Part shown: positions 26,611-34,991 of the stretch, one piece after another | How the letters are laid out: the number at the start of each line of letters is the position of its first letter | How positions within the stretch are numbered: the stretch's first letter is position 1 | Origin: Blautia glucerasea | GTDB lineage: Bacteria; Bacillota; Clostridia; Lachnospirales; Lachnospiraceae | Direction: 5' to 3' | DNA length: 64,000 nucleotides | NCBI RefSeq assembly: GCF_020537505.1 | Contig: NZ_JAJBMO010000004.1 | Span: 1 to 64,000 of the forward strand | The notes under the pieces: model-generated | Seen by the model: the letters and a program-made list of their open reading frames with translations, nothing else | What the model was told of the DNA's origin: nothing | The model's database searches: none | Position numbers and translations under genes: made by a program

Positions 26611-27297
26611 TCACACCCCATACATATCCAAATCCGCCAGAATCTCGGCTCCGGCTGCATCTGCTGCTGCCTTTTCCTCTTTGGCCCTTTTTTCGGCTTT
26701 AGCTTTACTTATCATGTCATCAGTGATTGACAGCTTACCAACCATGGCATTAGTGATAATCGCCGGCTTTTCGTCTTTGATGATTTCATCGGCAAAGCCT
26801 TTCTCTACGCACTGATTAGCAGTAAGCCAGGTTTCTCTGTCCATCATGTCTTTCAGCTCGTCGTAGGTGAGATTGGTCTTTCTACTGTATGCCTCCATGA
26901 TTGCCGCATTGACTGTCTGCAGCACCTCTGCCGTATGCTGCATATCGCGGTAATCGCCGCTCGTGCAGGTGCTCGCGTTATGAATCATCAGCAGTGAAAC
27001 AGGGGACATTCTCACTGTATCACCGGCCATTGCAATCATAGATGCAGCAGATGCAGCCATTGACTGTACATCAACTGTAACGTGATTCTTTACGCCTTTC
27101 AGGATAGAATAGATTTCCTGGCCGCTTACTACATCACCGCCGCCGCTGTTTATAATGACCGTGACATCCTCTCCATCTTCCAGCGCGTTCAAAATATCTT
27201 TAACATTTGCCGGGCATGTATATTCCATCTCATACCAGTCATACAACCAGGCATAGTCATTAGGGATGATTTCTCCGTTAATTGTTATAGTTTTCAT
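26611..27297 (-). CDS. ClpP-type prohead protease
   Basis: 228 aa. ClpP/crotonase fold with an oxyanion-region Gly string (IINSGGGDVVSG), catalytic Ser in QSMAASAASMIAMAG and catalytic His in LMIHNAST. The acidic/Lys-Ala-rich C-terminal tail (about 190-220) is typical of phage versions. It processes the capsid protein and overlaps the portal gene by four bases. Confidence 0.9.
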   Translation of the reverse strand: MKTITINGEIIPNDYAWLYDWYEMEYTCPANVKDILNALEDGEDVTVIINSGGGDVVSGQEIYSILKGVKNHVTVDVQSMAASAASMIAMAGDTVRMSPVSLLMIHNASTCTSGDYRDMQHTAEVLQTVNAAIMEAYSRKTNLTYDELKDMMDRETWLTANQCVEKGFADEIIKDEKPAIITNAMVGKLSITDDMISKAKAEKRAKEEKAAADAAGAEILADLDMYGV

Positions 27298-28637
27298 TCG
27301 TCATTACCTCCTTCAGTAGTTTCGGGCTCTTTTGAGTTTTCTTTCTTTGTTCTGTATGCAGCGCCGGCTTCTGTAATCGGCATATAGCTGCCATTAATCA
27401 GCGGAACGTCTCCGCCTTCTACGTGAGGCATATCCAAAATGTCACGTGAATTATTGGTTGTGTATACCGCGTGGTCCATCAGGATTCCAATAATTTCAGC
27501 CTGTTCTTTTGAATTGATACGCAGAACCGCCTTCTCGTTAAATTTGTAACGATAGCCCTTTTTGTACTCTTTCGGGGTCAATAATTTCGCGTTAATCTCA
27601 TCTTCATACATTTTCAGCCTGTATGAAAAGATATCCAGGTATGCCAAAGCCTCGGCCTCACTGCTTGCATATTTGGAATTTGAGTAATCGCATATATTTG
27701 ACGGTTTACATCCCGCGGCCGCACAAATCTGCAATGCACTATACTTTCTGATGTTTACAAAATCTGCATCAACCATACTCATATTTAGAGGTGTGAGAGC
27801 CAGGCCCGCAGGAATCGCAATCACCTTGCCGGCGGCTTTTGCACCGGTGAGTTTGTCACCGTATTTTCGCTGTATTTCTTGTATCCTGTCATCGTCAAAA
27901 TTGCCGGTATATTGTAGAACAAGCCGGGCCGTCATGCCGTTTTTATACAGTGAATTTTCGTAAGACGAAGCAGCATTTGAACCGTCAAAATTTGCCTTCA
28001 GCACGTCTTCAATTGACATACCCATGAGACCGTCATTAGACAACCAGCCCTTAAAATGCAAAACATCATCGTTCTTTAGGATGACCTGCTCCCCGGTGTC
28101 AGGGTTTGTGTACTGGTAGTAAACGCAGCCAGTAGTGCCAAAAATGCCTTTATCATCTATGATGACAGATACATTTTTCGGGTGCATAGGGTAGAAACCT
28201 TTTACAATATATTTTCCGCCATATCTTCCATCCGGCTTAAACTCACGCTGAATCCAGGTAAATGCATTACCCCATCTGCCGCAGCACATCTCCCACCAGC
28301 TCTTCAAGGTTGTCGCCGACATGTACTCGTTCGGGCGCAAATCCAACAGCCGCAGTGTCTCAGTCATCGGCGGCTGAATAGTTCCGTCTTTCGTTTTCTG
28401 GTAGTATTTCAGCGGCATCTTTCCCAGCATCTCGGAATTGGTTTTGATGCATGTGTAATATGTAATCTCACTTAATGCATCCCTCGGCATTGAGTCACGG
28501 TCTACACCGTAAACATCCAGCCAGTCCAAAATACGGCTTTCCGCCGTCCCGCCCCCGGCAGGGATTGTGACGGCATTCTGTATACTTTTTGAACTGTTTT
28601 CTATTTTTTTCTTTTTTTGTTTCTTTTTCTTGCTCAT
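27294..28637 (-). CDS. Portal protein (HK97 family)
   Basis: 447 aa. After a Lys-rich N-terminus (KKKKQKKKK) comes the HK97-type portal fold, with SEITYYTCIKTNSEMLGKMP near residue 60 and the core phrase GLALTPLNMSMVDADFVNIRKYSALQICAAAGCKPSNI. It forms the dodecameric DNA gate at one capsid vertex. It overlaps the protease gene and follows terL. Confidence 0.92.
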   Translation of the reverse strand: MSKKKKQKKKKIENSSKSIQNAVTIPAGGGTAESRILDWLDVYGVDRDSMPRDALSEITYYTCIKTNSEMLGKMPLKYYQKTKDGTIQPPMTETLRLLDLRPNEYMSATTLKSWWEMCCGRWGNAFTWIQREFKPDGRYGGKYIVKGFYPMHPKNVSVIIDDKGIFGTTGCVYYQYTNPDTGEQVILKNDDVLHFKGWLSNDGLMGMSIEDVLKANFDGSNAASSYENSLYKNGMTARLVLQYTGNFDDDRIQEIQRKYGDKLTGAKAAGKVIAIPAGLALTPLNMSMVDADFVNIRKYSALQICAAAGCKPSNICDYSNSKYASSEAEALAYLDIFSYRLKMYEDEINAKLLTPKEYKKGYRYKFNEKAVLRINSKEQAEIIGILMDHAVYTTNNSRDILDMPHVEGGDVPLINGSYMPITEAGAAYRTKKENSKEPETTEGGNDE

Positions 28638-28650
28638 TTTTTAACCTCCA

Positions 28651-30429
28651 TTACAGGGCGTCCAAGGTCCTCATCCATGCATCAAGGGCGGCGTTTGCCC
28701 TTTCTCTGCTGTATGCATCTTGTTTTATGTAGCGGGCCAGTTTGAATGCACATATGAGAGCATCAATCGGGTCAATACGCTGTTTTGTAGAATCTTTATC
28801 AATCTTGATTAGACCGTTACTCCTTCTCACAACTGCATTTCCCATTGCAAAATTGAGCAACGGGTCTGGCAGGTACATAACGTTCTTGGAAAAAATTTCG
28901 TCACGTAACCCGAGAGTAGGGTCATTCAGGCTCTGATAACTCTGTTTTACCGGGCAGACGTTATAACCGGCATCGGATAGCGTTGTTATCAATAATCCTG
29001 CATTACTAGGGTCTGGAGCCCAATATGCAATATGTAGGTCATGTTCTTTAGCAAAATTCATCGCCCATAACACAACCTCCATCTGGTCTACAACATCGGT
29101 ATTTGTAACCGATAGATAGCCTTGCATCTCCCAGGCGTCATATGGGGCTTTATCCACATTGATTCTTTCAATCATCTTGTCGCGGTTTGGGATAAATGAA
29201 TGGTGGAACACAATGTACTTAACAACTGGTTCTCCGGCAGCATTCTTTTCTACCGGGTCCTCATACGGTATTACAAACACGCATGATGTTAGGTCAATTG
29301 TCGCTGATACGTCTATACCAACAGCGCATGAGAGACCTCTTATATCAATCGGTAACTCCTGCACCTCGCAGGCTTTCCATTTTTTCATATCCATATAGCC
29401 GCCGGCTCTCGCCTGCACCCATATATTGAAATTTTTTGTTAAAACCTTTGGCATCTCTTCCGGAACCTGTAGGGCCTTTTCGTATGATTGGCGAATCCTC
29501 TCCCTGCCCTCCTCAAATGATGCCCTTATAGGGTTTGATTTCAGCCATAACTTTTCATCTGTTAGGATTCTCGGGTCGTCAACCTCTCCCTCGTCCTGCT
29601 CGCATATGTCTATTAGGTAAATCTCATCTTCAATATCAGAATCTGGATTTAAAACATTAGACACATAGTTATATTCGCGGAAGGCCGGGCTATTTTGCGG
29701 GTCTACCCCGGCCGTAGTGATAATTATGAGTAACGGACTTTTGCTGTTACTACCCATCGCCAAGTCGTAAAAATCTGTATTTTTGTGCTGGTGATACTCA
29801 TCGAGCACCAGAACGGCCGGATTGGACCCATCGCCGTTTTTACCGTCATCTTTTGACAGCATTTTTAGATAGCTGCCCGTATCTGGATAACGGATTTCAG
29901 ACCGGTTAATCTGAAATTTTGGTCTTAATGGCGAACCATTAAGTAAATTTCCGGCTTCCTCGAAGCACTTTTTACTTTCTTCTTTTTTTCCTCCGGCCGT
30001 AAACAACTCCATCATCTCGCCGTTTTTCTTAGCTGTAACGGACATCTCATAAAGGCACACGCCCGCTTCTTCCTGCGTTTTGGCATTCTTTCTGGCAACC
30101 TGTATCATCATTTTTGTGAATCTACGGCGACCGTTATCTTTACGCCTCCAGCCGTATAATTGACATATATGAGACTGCTGCCACGGAGTTAAGTTTATTG
30201 GCTGTCCTGCCAACTCCCCTTTTTGATGCCTTAGATATGTAAACCATTTCACGATTTTTTCGGCTTCCGCCTCATCCCAGTAATACGGATAATCCGGGTC
30301 ATTATCTAGCCGGTCAAAATCTCTTAACAGCCTTTGACACATCCACTTATGCTTTTGACAGGCCGGGAATTTTCCATCCAGGCAGTCTCTAGCATAGTGA
30401 GTAATGATTTCTCTTCTTGTCATATCCAC
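28651..30429 (-). CDS. terL: Terminase large subunit
   Basis: 592 aa (Terminase_1/HK97 gp2-like). ATPase part: QVARKNAKTQEEAG (Walker A-like) and VLVLDEYHQHK (Walker B). Nuclease part: metal-binding Asp in GIDVSATIDLTS, YWAPDPSNAG, and a final Asp in RIDPIDALICAFKLARY. It drives ATP-dependent packaging and genome cleavage together with terS. Confidence 0.94.
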   Translation of the reverse strand: MDMTRREIITHYARDCLDGKFPACQKHKWMCQRLLRDFDRLDNDPDYPYYWDEAEAEKIVKWFTYLRHQKGELAGQPINLTPWQQSHICQLYGWRRKDNGRRRFTKMMIQVARKNAKTQEEAGVCLYEMSVTAKKNGEMMELFTAGGKKEESKKCFEEAGNLLNGSPLRPKFQINRSEIRYPDTGSYLKMLSKDDGKNGDGSNPAVLVLDEYHQHKNTDFYDLAMGSNSKSPLLIIITTAGVDPQNSPAFREYNYVSNVLNPDSDIEDEIYLIDICEQDEGEVDDPRILTDEKLWLKSNPIRASFEEGRERIRQSYEKALQVPEEMPKVLTKNFNIWVQARAGGYMDMKKWKACEVQELPIDIRGLSCAVGIDVSATIDLTSCVFVIPYEDPVEKNAAGEPVVKYIVFHHSFIPNRDKMIERINVDKAPYDAWEMQGYLSVTNTDVVDQMEVVLWAMNFAKEHDLHIAYWAPDPSNAGLLITTLSDAGYNVCPVKQSYQSLNDPTLGLRDEIFSKNVMYLPDPLLNFAMGNAVVRRSNGLIKIDKDSTKQRIDPIDALICAFKLARYIKQDAYSRERANAALDAWMRTLDAL

Positions 30430-30434
30430 ACCGC

Positions 30435-30893
30435 CTATAACCCGAATTCATTATTGATTTCGTTATCGGTATCTTTAACCTGTAACGATGCATAGGTCAG
30501 TCGTGCATTGACAGAAATTCCGGCTTTAACGGCAAACGCGCGCATTTCATTCGCATACTTGATTTGTACATTTACCAATGGATTCGCTTTTCCTGATTCT
30601 ACGGATAGCGGCTGTTGTGCCAACTCTGTTGTTGCTCTACAATAGAGACTCCAACTGTTGCAATAGCCGACCAATGCGTATATATCCAGGTCGCCGATAA
30701 CCGACATCTCCTTTAAAATCAAACAAATTCGTTTCCACTCATCACGGGCGGTTTTGTCAATTAAAATTTTTGGCGGTTTACTGTTCAGAAATGACCGGCT
30801 ACATGTTGCAACCTGGTTCTCCTCTTCCATAACCGCCAACTCTGCTTTTGTGTGATGGCTAGTATGTAATGCCATCGGTTTCTTTGCACCCAT
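30435..30893 (-). CDS. terS: Terminase small subunit (P27 family)
   Basis: 152 aa. P27-type terminase small subunit pattern (PKILIDKTARDEWKRICLILKEM, DLDIYALVGYCNSWSLYCRAT, VNVQIKYANEMRAFAVKAGIS). I start at ATG 30893, with GGAGGTGTGG upstream. It recognises the packaging site, which should lie in the structured gap just upstream (30990-31171). Confidence 0.88.
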   Translation of the reverse strand: MGAKKPMALHTSHHTKAELAVMEEENQVATCSRSFLNSKPPKILIDKTARDEWKRICLILKEMSVIGDLDIYALVGYCNSWSLYCRATTELAQQPLSVESGKANPLVNVQIKYANEMRAFAVKAGISVNARLTYASLQVKDTDNEINNEFGL

Positions 30894-30990
30894 ACGGGCC
30901 ACACCTCCTTTGAAAAATTTTCCATTCGGAAATTTGTGTTCGCTGTACCGACTATGGGCTACAAGGGCTGAGGGGCTCAACATTTTGATA

Positions 30991-31000
30991 CCCCCCCCCC
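30991..31000. other. C10 homopolymer, candidate cos-site region
   Basis: Ten consecutive C (plus strand) followed by GCCC, between terS and the HNH gene where cos sites of HNH-type Gram-positive phages lie. It is the longest G/C homopolymer I noticed in the window. That it marks the cohesive end is inference. Confidence 0.3.
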
Positions 31001-31009
31001 GCCCTTTCA

Positions 31010-31168
31010 AATCAGCGGGCGCGGATTTGCACCGCGCATAATTCGCTACTACTCGCCATCTAAGCCCTAGTGCTGTCGGCTATTTCACCGTCAAAAGCAC
31101 TGGCGGAATCGAACCGCTAAGCGCAGTCTATCTGACATTAGAGTCTACCTATTCCTCCACCGCTGATT
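31010..31168 (-). ncRNA. tRNA-like structured segment between HNH and terS
   Basis: On the minus strand this non-coding gap holds a Leu-type tRNA D-arm-like sequence (TGGAGGAATAGGTAGACTC, 31159-31141), a perfect tRNA B-box/T-arm (GCGGTTCGATTCCGC, 31117-31103) and a second T-arm-like hairpin (CGCGG TGCAAAT CCGCG, 31036-31020). Neither half forms a good cloverleaf alone. The pairing instead crosses over: AATCAGCGG (31168-31160) is perfectly complementary to 31018-31010, and AGTGCT (31101-31096) to 31074-31069. It is either two degenerate or chimeric tRNAs or one folded phage RNA. No anticodon can be read confidently. Confidence 0.4.
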
Positions 31169-31171
31169 ATG

Positions 31172-31591
31172 TTAATCGCCCTGGTGCCCGCGTTCCGTCA
31201 CCTGGTTCACAATCGCAAACAATTCCTGCTGTATACTTTCTTTATGTTTTGTCTTGTATCTGTATTCAATGCTCGCATGTGTGTCATCTGATAAGCAAAT
31301 CAGATTATTCGGATTCAATCTCTGGCTCCAGTCCTCGCTCAGCGGGATGATATGATGCACAGAAAAGCCAGGCCTCAATGCTCCCGTAGTGTGTAGAACA
31401 TATTGGTCTGTCCCATTGTCTCGCTCTATTATCTGCTGCCTCATTGCCCGCCACTCGGCGGATGCTCTGAACTGCTGAATCTTTTTATCTCGCCTGAATT
31501 TATTGTAGTCGCGCCGATAAGCCGGCTGACATGAGCACCGCTCACCAACCGGCAATATCTTCCCGCATCTGCTGCAAATCTTATTTATCAT
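31172..31591 (-). CDS. HNH endonuclease (packaging-associated)
   Basis: 139 aa. The N-terminal zinc-ribbon-like CSRCGKILPVGERCSC is followed by the HNH core (FSVHHIIPLSEDWSQRLNPNNLICLSDDTH). HNH proteins next to terS are required for cos cleavage in many Gram-positive phages. It overlaps the upstream HNH-like gene by four bases (ATGA). Confidence 0.88.
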   Translation of the reverse strand: MINKICSRCGKILPVGERCSCQPAYRRDYNKFRRDKKIQQFRASAEWRAMRQQIIERDNGTDQYVLHTTGALRPGFSVHHIIPLSEDWSQRLNPNNLICLSDDTHASIEYRYKTKHKESIQQELFAIVNQVTERGHQGD

Positions 31592-32130
31592 GCTATGCCT
31601 CCGAAATCGTAGCCGAAATCAAAGAGTGACAGCTGCTCGCCAGTTGCCTCCTCTTCTTCCTCTTCCTTTACTTCCTCTTCATGTGAAAAGAACACTGCGT
31701 TCCTCTCCCTCACATACTCCTTCAAGATATCCTGTATTAATTTCTTGTTTCCCTTGTGATATAGTGCGTCAATCAATCTGTGATTCTCATGCGATACTGT
31801 AACCAAATTGTCCAAAGTACTCCTGAGTTTAGGTGCCTCTATCAGCTCCTCTATGTGGTGTACATCTACACGCTTCGGGTATGTAATGCGGCCAGATATC
31901 AGATATTCCCAGACATCCATACGGCCATCACGGGCAAGTGTCATTGCCCTTGCCGTCTTCCACTCCTTGCTGTTATAAAAATCCTGGCTGCTCTTATACA
32001 CCTGCTTTGCATTCAGGATTTCCTGGCATAGTGCCGTGGAAATTTCATTCCTTCTTATAATTTGCTCCGGTGTTAAAACCGGTTCTTCGTTATTTCTTTC
32101 ATAACTTTTCTCATAGTTTTTCTTTTTCAT
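31588..32130 (-). CDS. Second HNH-domain phage protein
   Basis: 180 aa. A basic N-terminus, then YNSKEWKTARAMTLARDGRMDVWEYLISG, the HNH core (RVDVHHIEELIEA, LDNLVTVSHENHRLID) and an acidic E-rich tail (EEEVKEEEEEEA). Start at ATG 32130 with AAGGAGAAAGG upstream. A dispersed phage element lies about 75 bases before the start, so it probably heads the packaging transcript. Two adjacent HNH genes suggest duplication or division of labour. Confidence 0.75.
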   Translation of the reverse strand: MKKKNYEKSYERNNEEPVLTPEQIIRRNEISTALCQEILNAKQVYKSSQDFYNSKEWKTARAMTLARDGRMDVWEYLISGRITYPKRVDVHHIEELIEAPKLRSTLDNLVTVSHENHRLIDALYHKGNKKLIQDILKEYVRERNAVFFSHEEEVKEEEEEEATGEQLSLFDFGYDFGGIA

Positions 32131-32200
32131 CCTTTCTCCTTCGCGCCTACGTCCGGCGCGCGCTTGGTCTAGCGCTATTTTTTGATTATTTTTATTTACT

Positions 32201-32236
32201 GTTAATATGACAAATAATTTTAAAAATAAAAAACGG
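32201..32236 (-). promoter_or_regulatory. Phage dispersed element, copy 4 (before HNH/terminase block)
   Basis: Exact core TAATATG (32203-32209), then CAAATAATTTT and AAAAATAAAAAACGG: one of the best matches to the shared pattern. It is upstream of the late (packaging and structural) gene block. Confidence 0.65.
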
Positions 32237-32325
32237 TGTTCCGCCGGGTATGCACAGCCGGCTTGCCGTTGTGCATATCGGGCGGTTTCTGCCAGGGCCA
32301 ACCGGTCTGCGGTTCAGCTTTTCCA

Positions 32326-32354
32326 TTGTGTACACCCACCCCTGGATGTATAAT
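32326..32354 (+). promoter_or_regulatory. Promoter and overlapping GTGTACAC operator of the forward gene
   Basis: TATAAT at 32349-32354 with TTGTGT at 32326-32331, 17-bp spacing, just upstream of the only forward phage gene. The perfect palindrome GTGTACAC (32328-32335) overlaps the -35 box. It belongs to the same site family repeated in 32.8-34.0 kb. Confidence 0.55.
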
Positions 32355-32374
32355 AAAAAGAAAGGGGGAATATC

Positions 32375-32623
32375 ATGAGAGAACTGAGAGAACTGATTGA
32401 ATTGTTAGGCTGGACTAACAATAGCGATTATAACTATCTTATAAGAAAAAAAGATGCATACCTTACACACCCAGATGATGACACCTTTTATGAGCTGCAG
32501 GGCCTGGCCGTCGCCATATACTCGGATGCCAAATTTGCATTCTCATGTAATGAAATCACTCTTGATGAGCTGCACCTGACACAGTCTCACCTGCTCGGCG
32601 GTCTGTATCATGCACCGAAATAA
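32375..32623 (+). CDS. Lone forward-strand prophage gene, unknown function
   Basis: 82 aa (MRELRELIELLGWTNNSDYN start), soluble, mostly helical, no recognised domain. It is supported as a real gene by AAAGGGGG at correct spacing, a good promoter and its own terminator. Opposite orientation to all other phage genes, own promoter and own terminator are the marks of a moron or of a lysogeny-expressed gene. The operator-like palindrome in its promoter suggests control by a phage regulator. Confidence 0.65.
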   Translation: MRELRELIELLGWTNNSDYNYLIRKKDAYLTHPDDDTFYELQGLAVAIYSDAKFAFSCNEITLDELHLTQSHLLGGLYHAPK

Positions 32624-32655
32624 AGATGTGCATACTAGTATGTGCATCTTTTTAT
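32623..32655 (+). terminator. Terminator of the forward gene
   Basis: AAGATGTGCATAC and GTATGTGCATCTT form a 13-bp stem (two wobble pairs) with a 2-nt loop, followed by TTTTTATT. It starts within a few bases of the stop codon. Confidence 0.85.
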
Positions 32656-32783
32656 TATGCATATCACATAAGAAACAACGCCGCACTTTTCTATAATTCC
32701 AATTCTGGTAATCTTGCTTTACCAGAATCACACTTTCAATCTGTCACAGGCCCAAAAATAAACTTTGAGTGCGAAAAATATTT

Positions 32784-32984
32784 TCAATAAATGTGTACAC
32801 CTGAAAACGCCATTTGCACCTTTTTTTCTGCAGCCGCGAATGCCTCGCCTGAGCGGCTGCGGGCAATCTGCCCGGATGGGTTGAGCTTCCTTTTAATGAA
32901 GACCTGCGGTCTTCGTCTCAACAATGCAGTTATCATCACCACCACAATCACACCTGCCGGCAAGGCTGCTGCCGTTTTTTTCAT
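32784..32984 (-). CDS. Possible small membrane protein
   Basis: 66 aa: MKKTAAALPAGVIVVVMITALL gives one membrane helix, then a basic tail (RRRPQVFIKRK). No strong ribosome site, and it lies in a repeat-rich region, so it may be chance. A GTGTGTACATT site of the local repeat family sits right at its start. Confidence 0.3.
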   Translation of the reverse strand: MKKTAAALPAGVIVVVMITALLRRRPQVFIKRKLNPSGQIARSRSGEAFAAAEKKVQMAFSGVHIY

Positions 32985-34012
32985 AATGTACACACCAAAA
33001 CAAGGGATACATAACGAATGCACAAAGAAAATCAAAAAAGAAAAGCCGAAAGAAAATTGTGAAAAATACACAAAAGAAGCATTAAAAACAAGAGAAAAGA
33101 TATACTGAAGAACTAAAAAAAGAGCAAAAAAAACAGCCCCAACGGCTGGCGCTTTGCCTGAACCGCTGAGACCTCGTCACGTAAGAAAATAAGGCTCCGC
33201 CGCAGATTTGGAGAGGCGGCGGGCGGGGAAAAAACCTGCACGAATAGGAGGAATGCATATAAAACCCCACAAGGCAGCGGCATTTAACGCCGCCGTGCTT
33301 TCGCCTTACATATATAATATGCCGAAAAAAAATAAAAATGAAAAATATTTTAAAAAAAAGTGTGCACCTTTATTTGTTATGTCAGTGCGGCAGCAGGATT
33401 CCGGGCGCGGCAGCGGGATTGTGTACTATATATGCAGTACATAAAACCGCATATTTTATATGTATATATAGGTATGCACTTTTTTATATATACTGCCGGC
33501 TGCTGCCCGTTGTTTTAATGTGTACATATAGGTGTGCACTTTTTGAAGATGCTGCCCGCATTTATAGTGTCCGGCTAGGGTGTGCACTTTTTTAAAGAAA
33601 AATAAAAAGAAGAAGGAAAAAGAGGGGGGTAAAGGTACGCATAAAACCGGGGCTTTTAAGTATACATATAGGTGTGCATTTTTTCGCATATATTGCCGGC
33701 AGCAGTGCAGAACTGGTATGCATATGCAAGGGTGTGCACTTTTTTTGATATACACATTGCGTTTTCCGGCATATTTTATGCATACGCTAATGTATACACA
33801 AAAAAGCAGAAAAAATGTACCGGCTAGTGTGTGCACTTTATGAGGCCGGCAGGCCAATCAGGGCGCGGCAGCGGGGTGTGGGCAGATATAAAGTGTACAC
33901 ATAAAAAAAAGAGTGCACACCTTTTACAGTGTGCACCTTTGGCTTTAATCGGCGGCGTCGTATGTATGCCGCAAAATGTGTGCATACACATCATTGATGT
34001 ATGTGTGCATTT
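32793..34012. repeat. Array of GTGTRCAC operator-like repeats
   Basis: In this mostly non-coding 1.2 kb, GTGTGCAC or GTGTACAC (or a one-base variant) followed by CTT/TTTT occurs near 32793, 33360, 33472, 33532, 33580, 33672, 33732, 33828, 33893, 33929, 33978 and 34001, all in the same orientation, with one inverted copy near 33913. A further copy is in the forward promoter at 32328. Spacing is irregular (about 50-110 bases), with GC-rich GCCGGC/GGCAGC snippets between. Apart from a dubious 66-aa frame I see no gene from 32656 to 33944. Confidence 0.7.
33313..33351 (-). promoter_or_regulatory. Phage dispersed element, copy 5
   Basis: Exact core TAATATG (33315-33321), then CCGAAAAAAAATAAAAATG and an A/T-rich end. 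It lies inside the non-coding repeat region with no gene directly downstream on the minus strand except the doubtful 66-aa frame. Confidence 0.5.
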
Positions 34013-34436
34013 TATGTATGAACTCTGAATCTGGCAGTGAGGCATAACAGGAAAGAATCTTTAATTCCTTGTATACATCCACATCTGCATATGTGCAATA
34101 CCATCTAACTGCCAGGACCTCGTGCTCGGTCATCTCACGGTTATATATGAGAAACTGCATCCAGTATGCAATTTCATATAGCGTATGCTGCATATAATCC
34201 AACTCATGGTTAGTGTCATCAATGTCATAAATGGCCTCCCTTAACTCCTGCAATCTTGAATTTTTCAGCAGTATAGCATCGTTCACAATATCTAACACCT
34301 CCCACTGCTCCAGCCGGGTGGTCTGCGCCATCATCTCTTGCGAAAGTCCGCCTGAATAGGCCAGCTGTTCGCAAAGTTCTATTGCCGCTTCGTGCTCCTC
34401 TTGCGTCATAATGACCTTGCCATCTTTTTCGGTCAT
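33945..34436 (-). CDS. HTH-like phage protein, paralogue 3 of 3
   Basis: 163 aa, acidic and helical. The first ~55 residues (EQLAYSGGLSQEMMAQTTRLEQWEVLDIVND) look like a helix-turn-helix and align with the same region of the two genes upstream. The C-terminal half (LREAIYDI, MTEHEVLAVRWYC, FIHKMHTYINDVYAH) also follows their pattern. GGGAGGTG precedes the ATG. Two GTGTGCAT sites lie within its 3' end. Possibly a regulator; function unknown. Confidence 0.65.
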   Translation of the reverse strand: MTEKDGKVIMTQEEHEAAIELCEQLAYSGGLSQEMMAQTTRLEQWEVLDIVNDAILLKNSRLQELREAIYDIDDTNHELDYMQHTLYEIAYWMQFLIYNREMTEHEVLAVRWYCTYADVDVYKELKILSCYASLPDSEFIHKMHTYINDVYAHILRHTYDAAD

Positions 34437-34439
34437 CGG

Positions 34440-34991
34440 TTACACCTCCCAATCCTCGCCGGGGGCGTCGTCTGCCGGCTCCTCTTTGTCCTCCTCATAA
34501 CCTCTATCATCTTCCGGCGTGATGTTCTCGGAATCATAGTGTTTAATCAACATTTCGGCATACACACTATGCAGTACACCATAAGCGCGCGTCATAATCT
34601 TAACCTCGGAATCTTCCGGGCCGCATACGAAATCAGATAAGAATTCATCCAGGTCTGAACCGTCAACATCACAGATAAAACTCCAGAGGTCGTCCCGTTC
34701 CTCCTCTGTTATCGTCCGGCCGTAGATAAGCGCCTGCGATGTCTCTACAAAGGCCATAAACTTATCATGCAGCTTTTCTTCATTTATTGCCGCGCCGTGG
34801 ATGCCTTCCCCGATTTCCAACATGGTTTTACGTAATACACGAAGCAGCCTCCGGCGCTCCATATTCATCTCAGTCTGTATCTCGCGGATACTCCATAGTG
34901 GAATGCCGCTTGCATATGAAATCTGTTTATATGACAGTGTACCAATACGTAATAGTTTCTCAGCGGTTTTCGTTGCCTGGTCGTAGTCCAT
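34440..34991 (-). CDS. HTH-like phage protein, paralogue 2 of 3
   Basis: 183 aa. N-terminal HTH-like part (AEKLLRIGTLSYKQISYASGIPLWSIREIQTEM), a helical core beginning LLRVLRKTMLEI and a strongly acidic tail (EDDRGYEEDKEEPADDAPGEDWE). It is homologous in layout to both neighbours. It overlaps the upstream paralogue by 32 bases. Probably DNA-binding; family not recognised. Confidence 0.65.
   Translation of the reverse strand: MDYDQATKTAEKLLRIGTLSYKQISYASGIPLWSIREIQTEMNMERRRLLRVLRKTMLEIGEGIHGAAINEEKLHDKFMAFVETSQALIYGRTITEEERDDLWSFICDVDGSDLDEFLSDFVCGPEDSEVKIMTRAYGVLHSVYAEMLIKHYDSENITPEDDRGYEEDKEEPADDAPGEDWEV

Noticed and set aside
33456..33857. A 133-codon minus-strand frame rich in KKVHT repeats.
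   Set aside because: It is the translation of the GTGTGCAC repeat array, has no ribosome site and an implausible composition.
33360..34012. CRISPR-like repeats.
   Set aside because: Repeat units are only 8-13 bases, spacers vary from about 20 to 110 bases and no cas gene is present.
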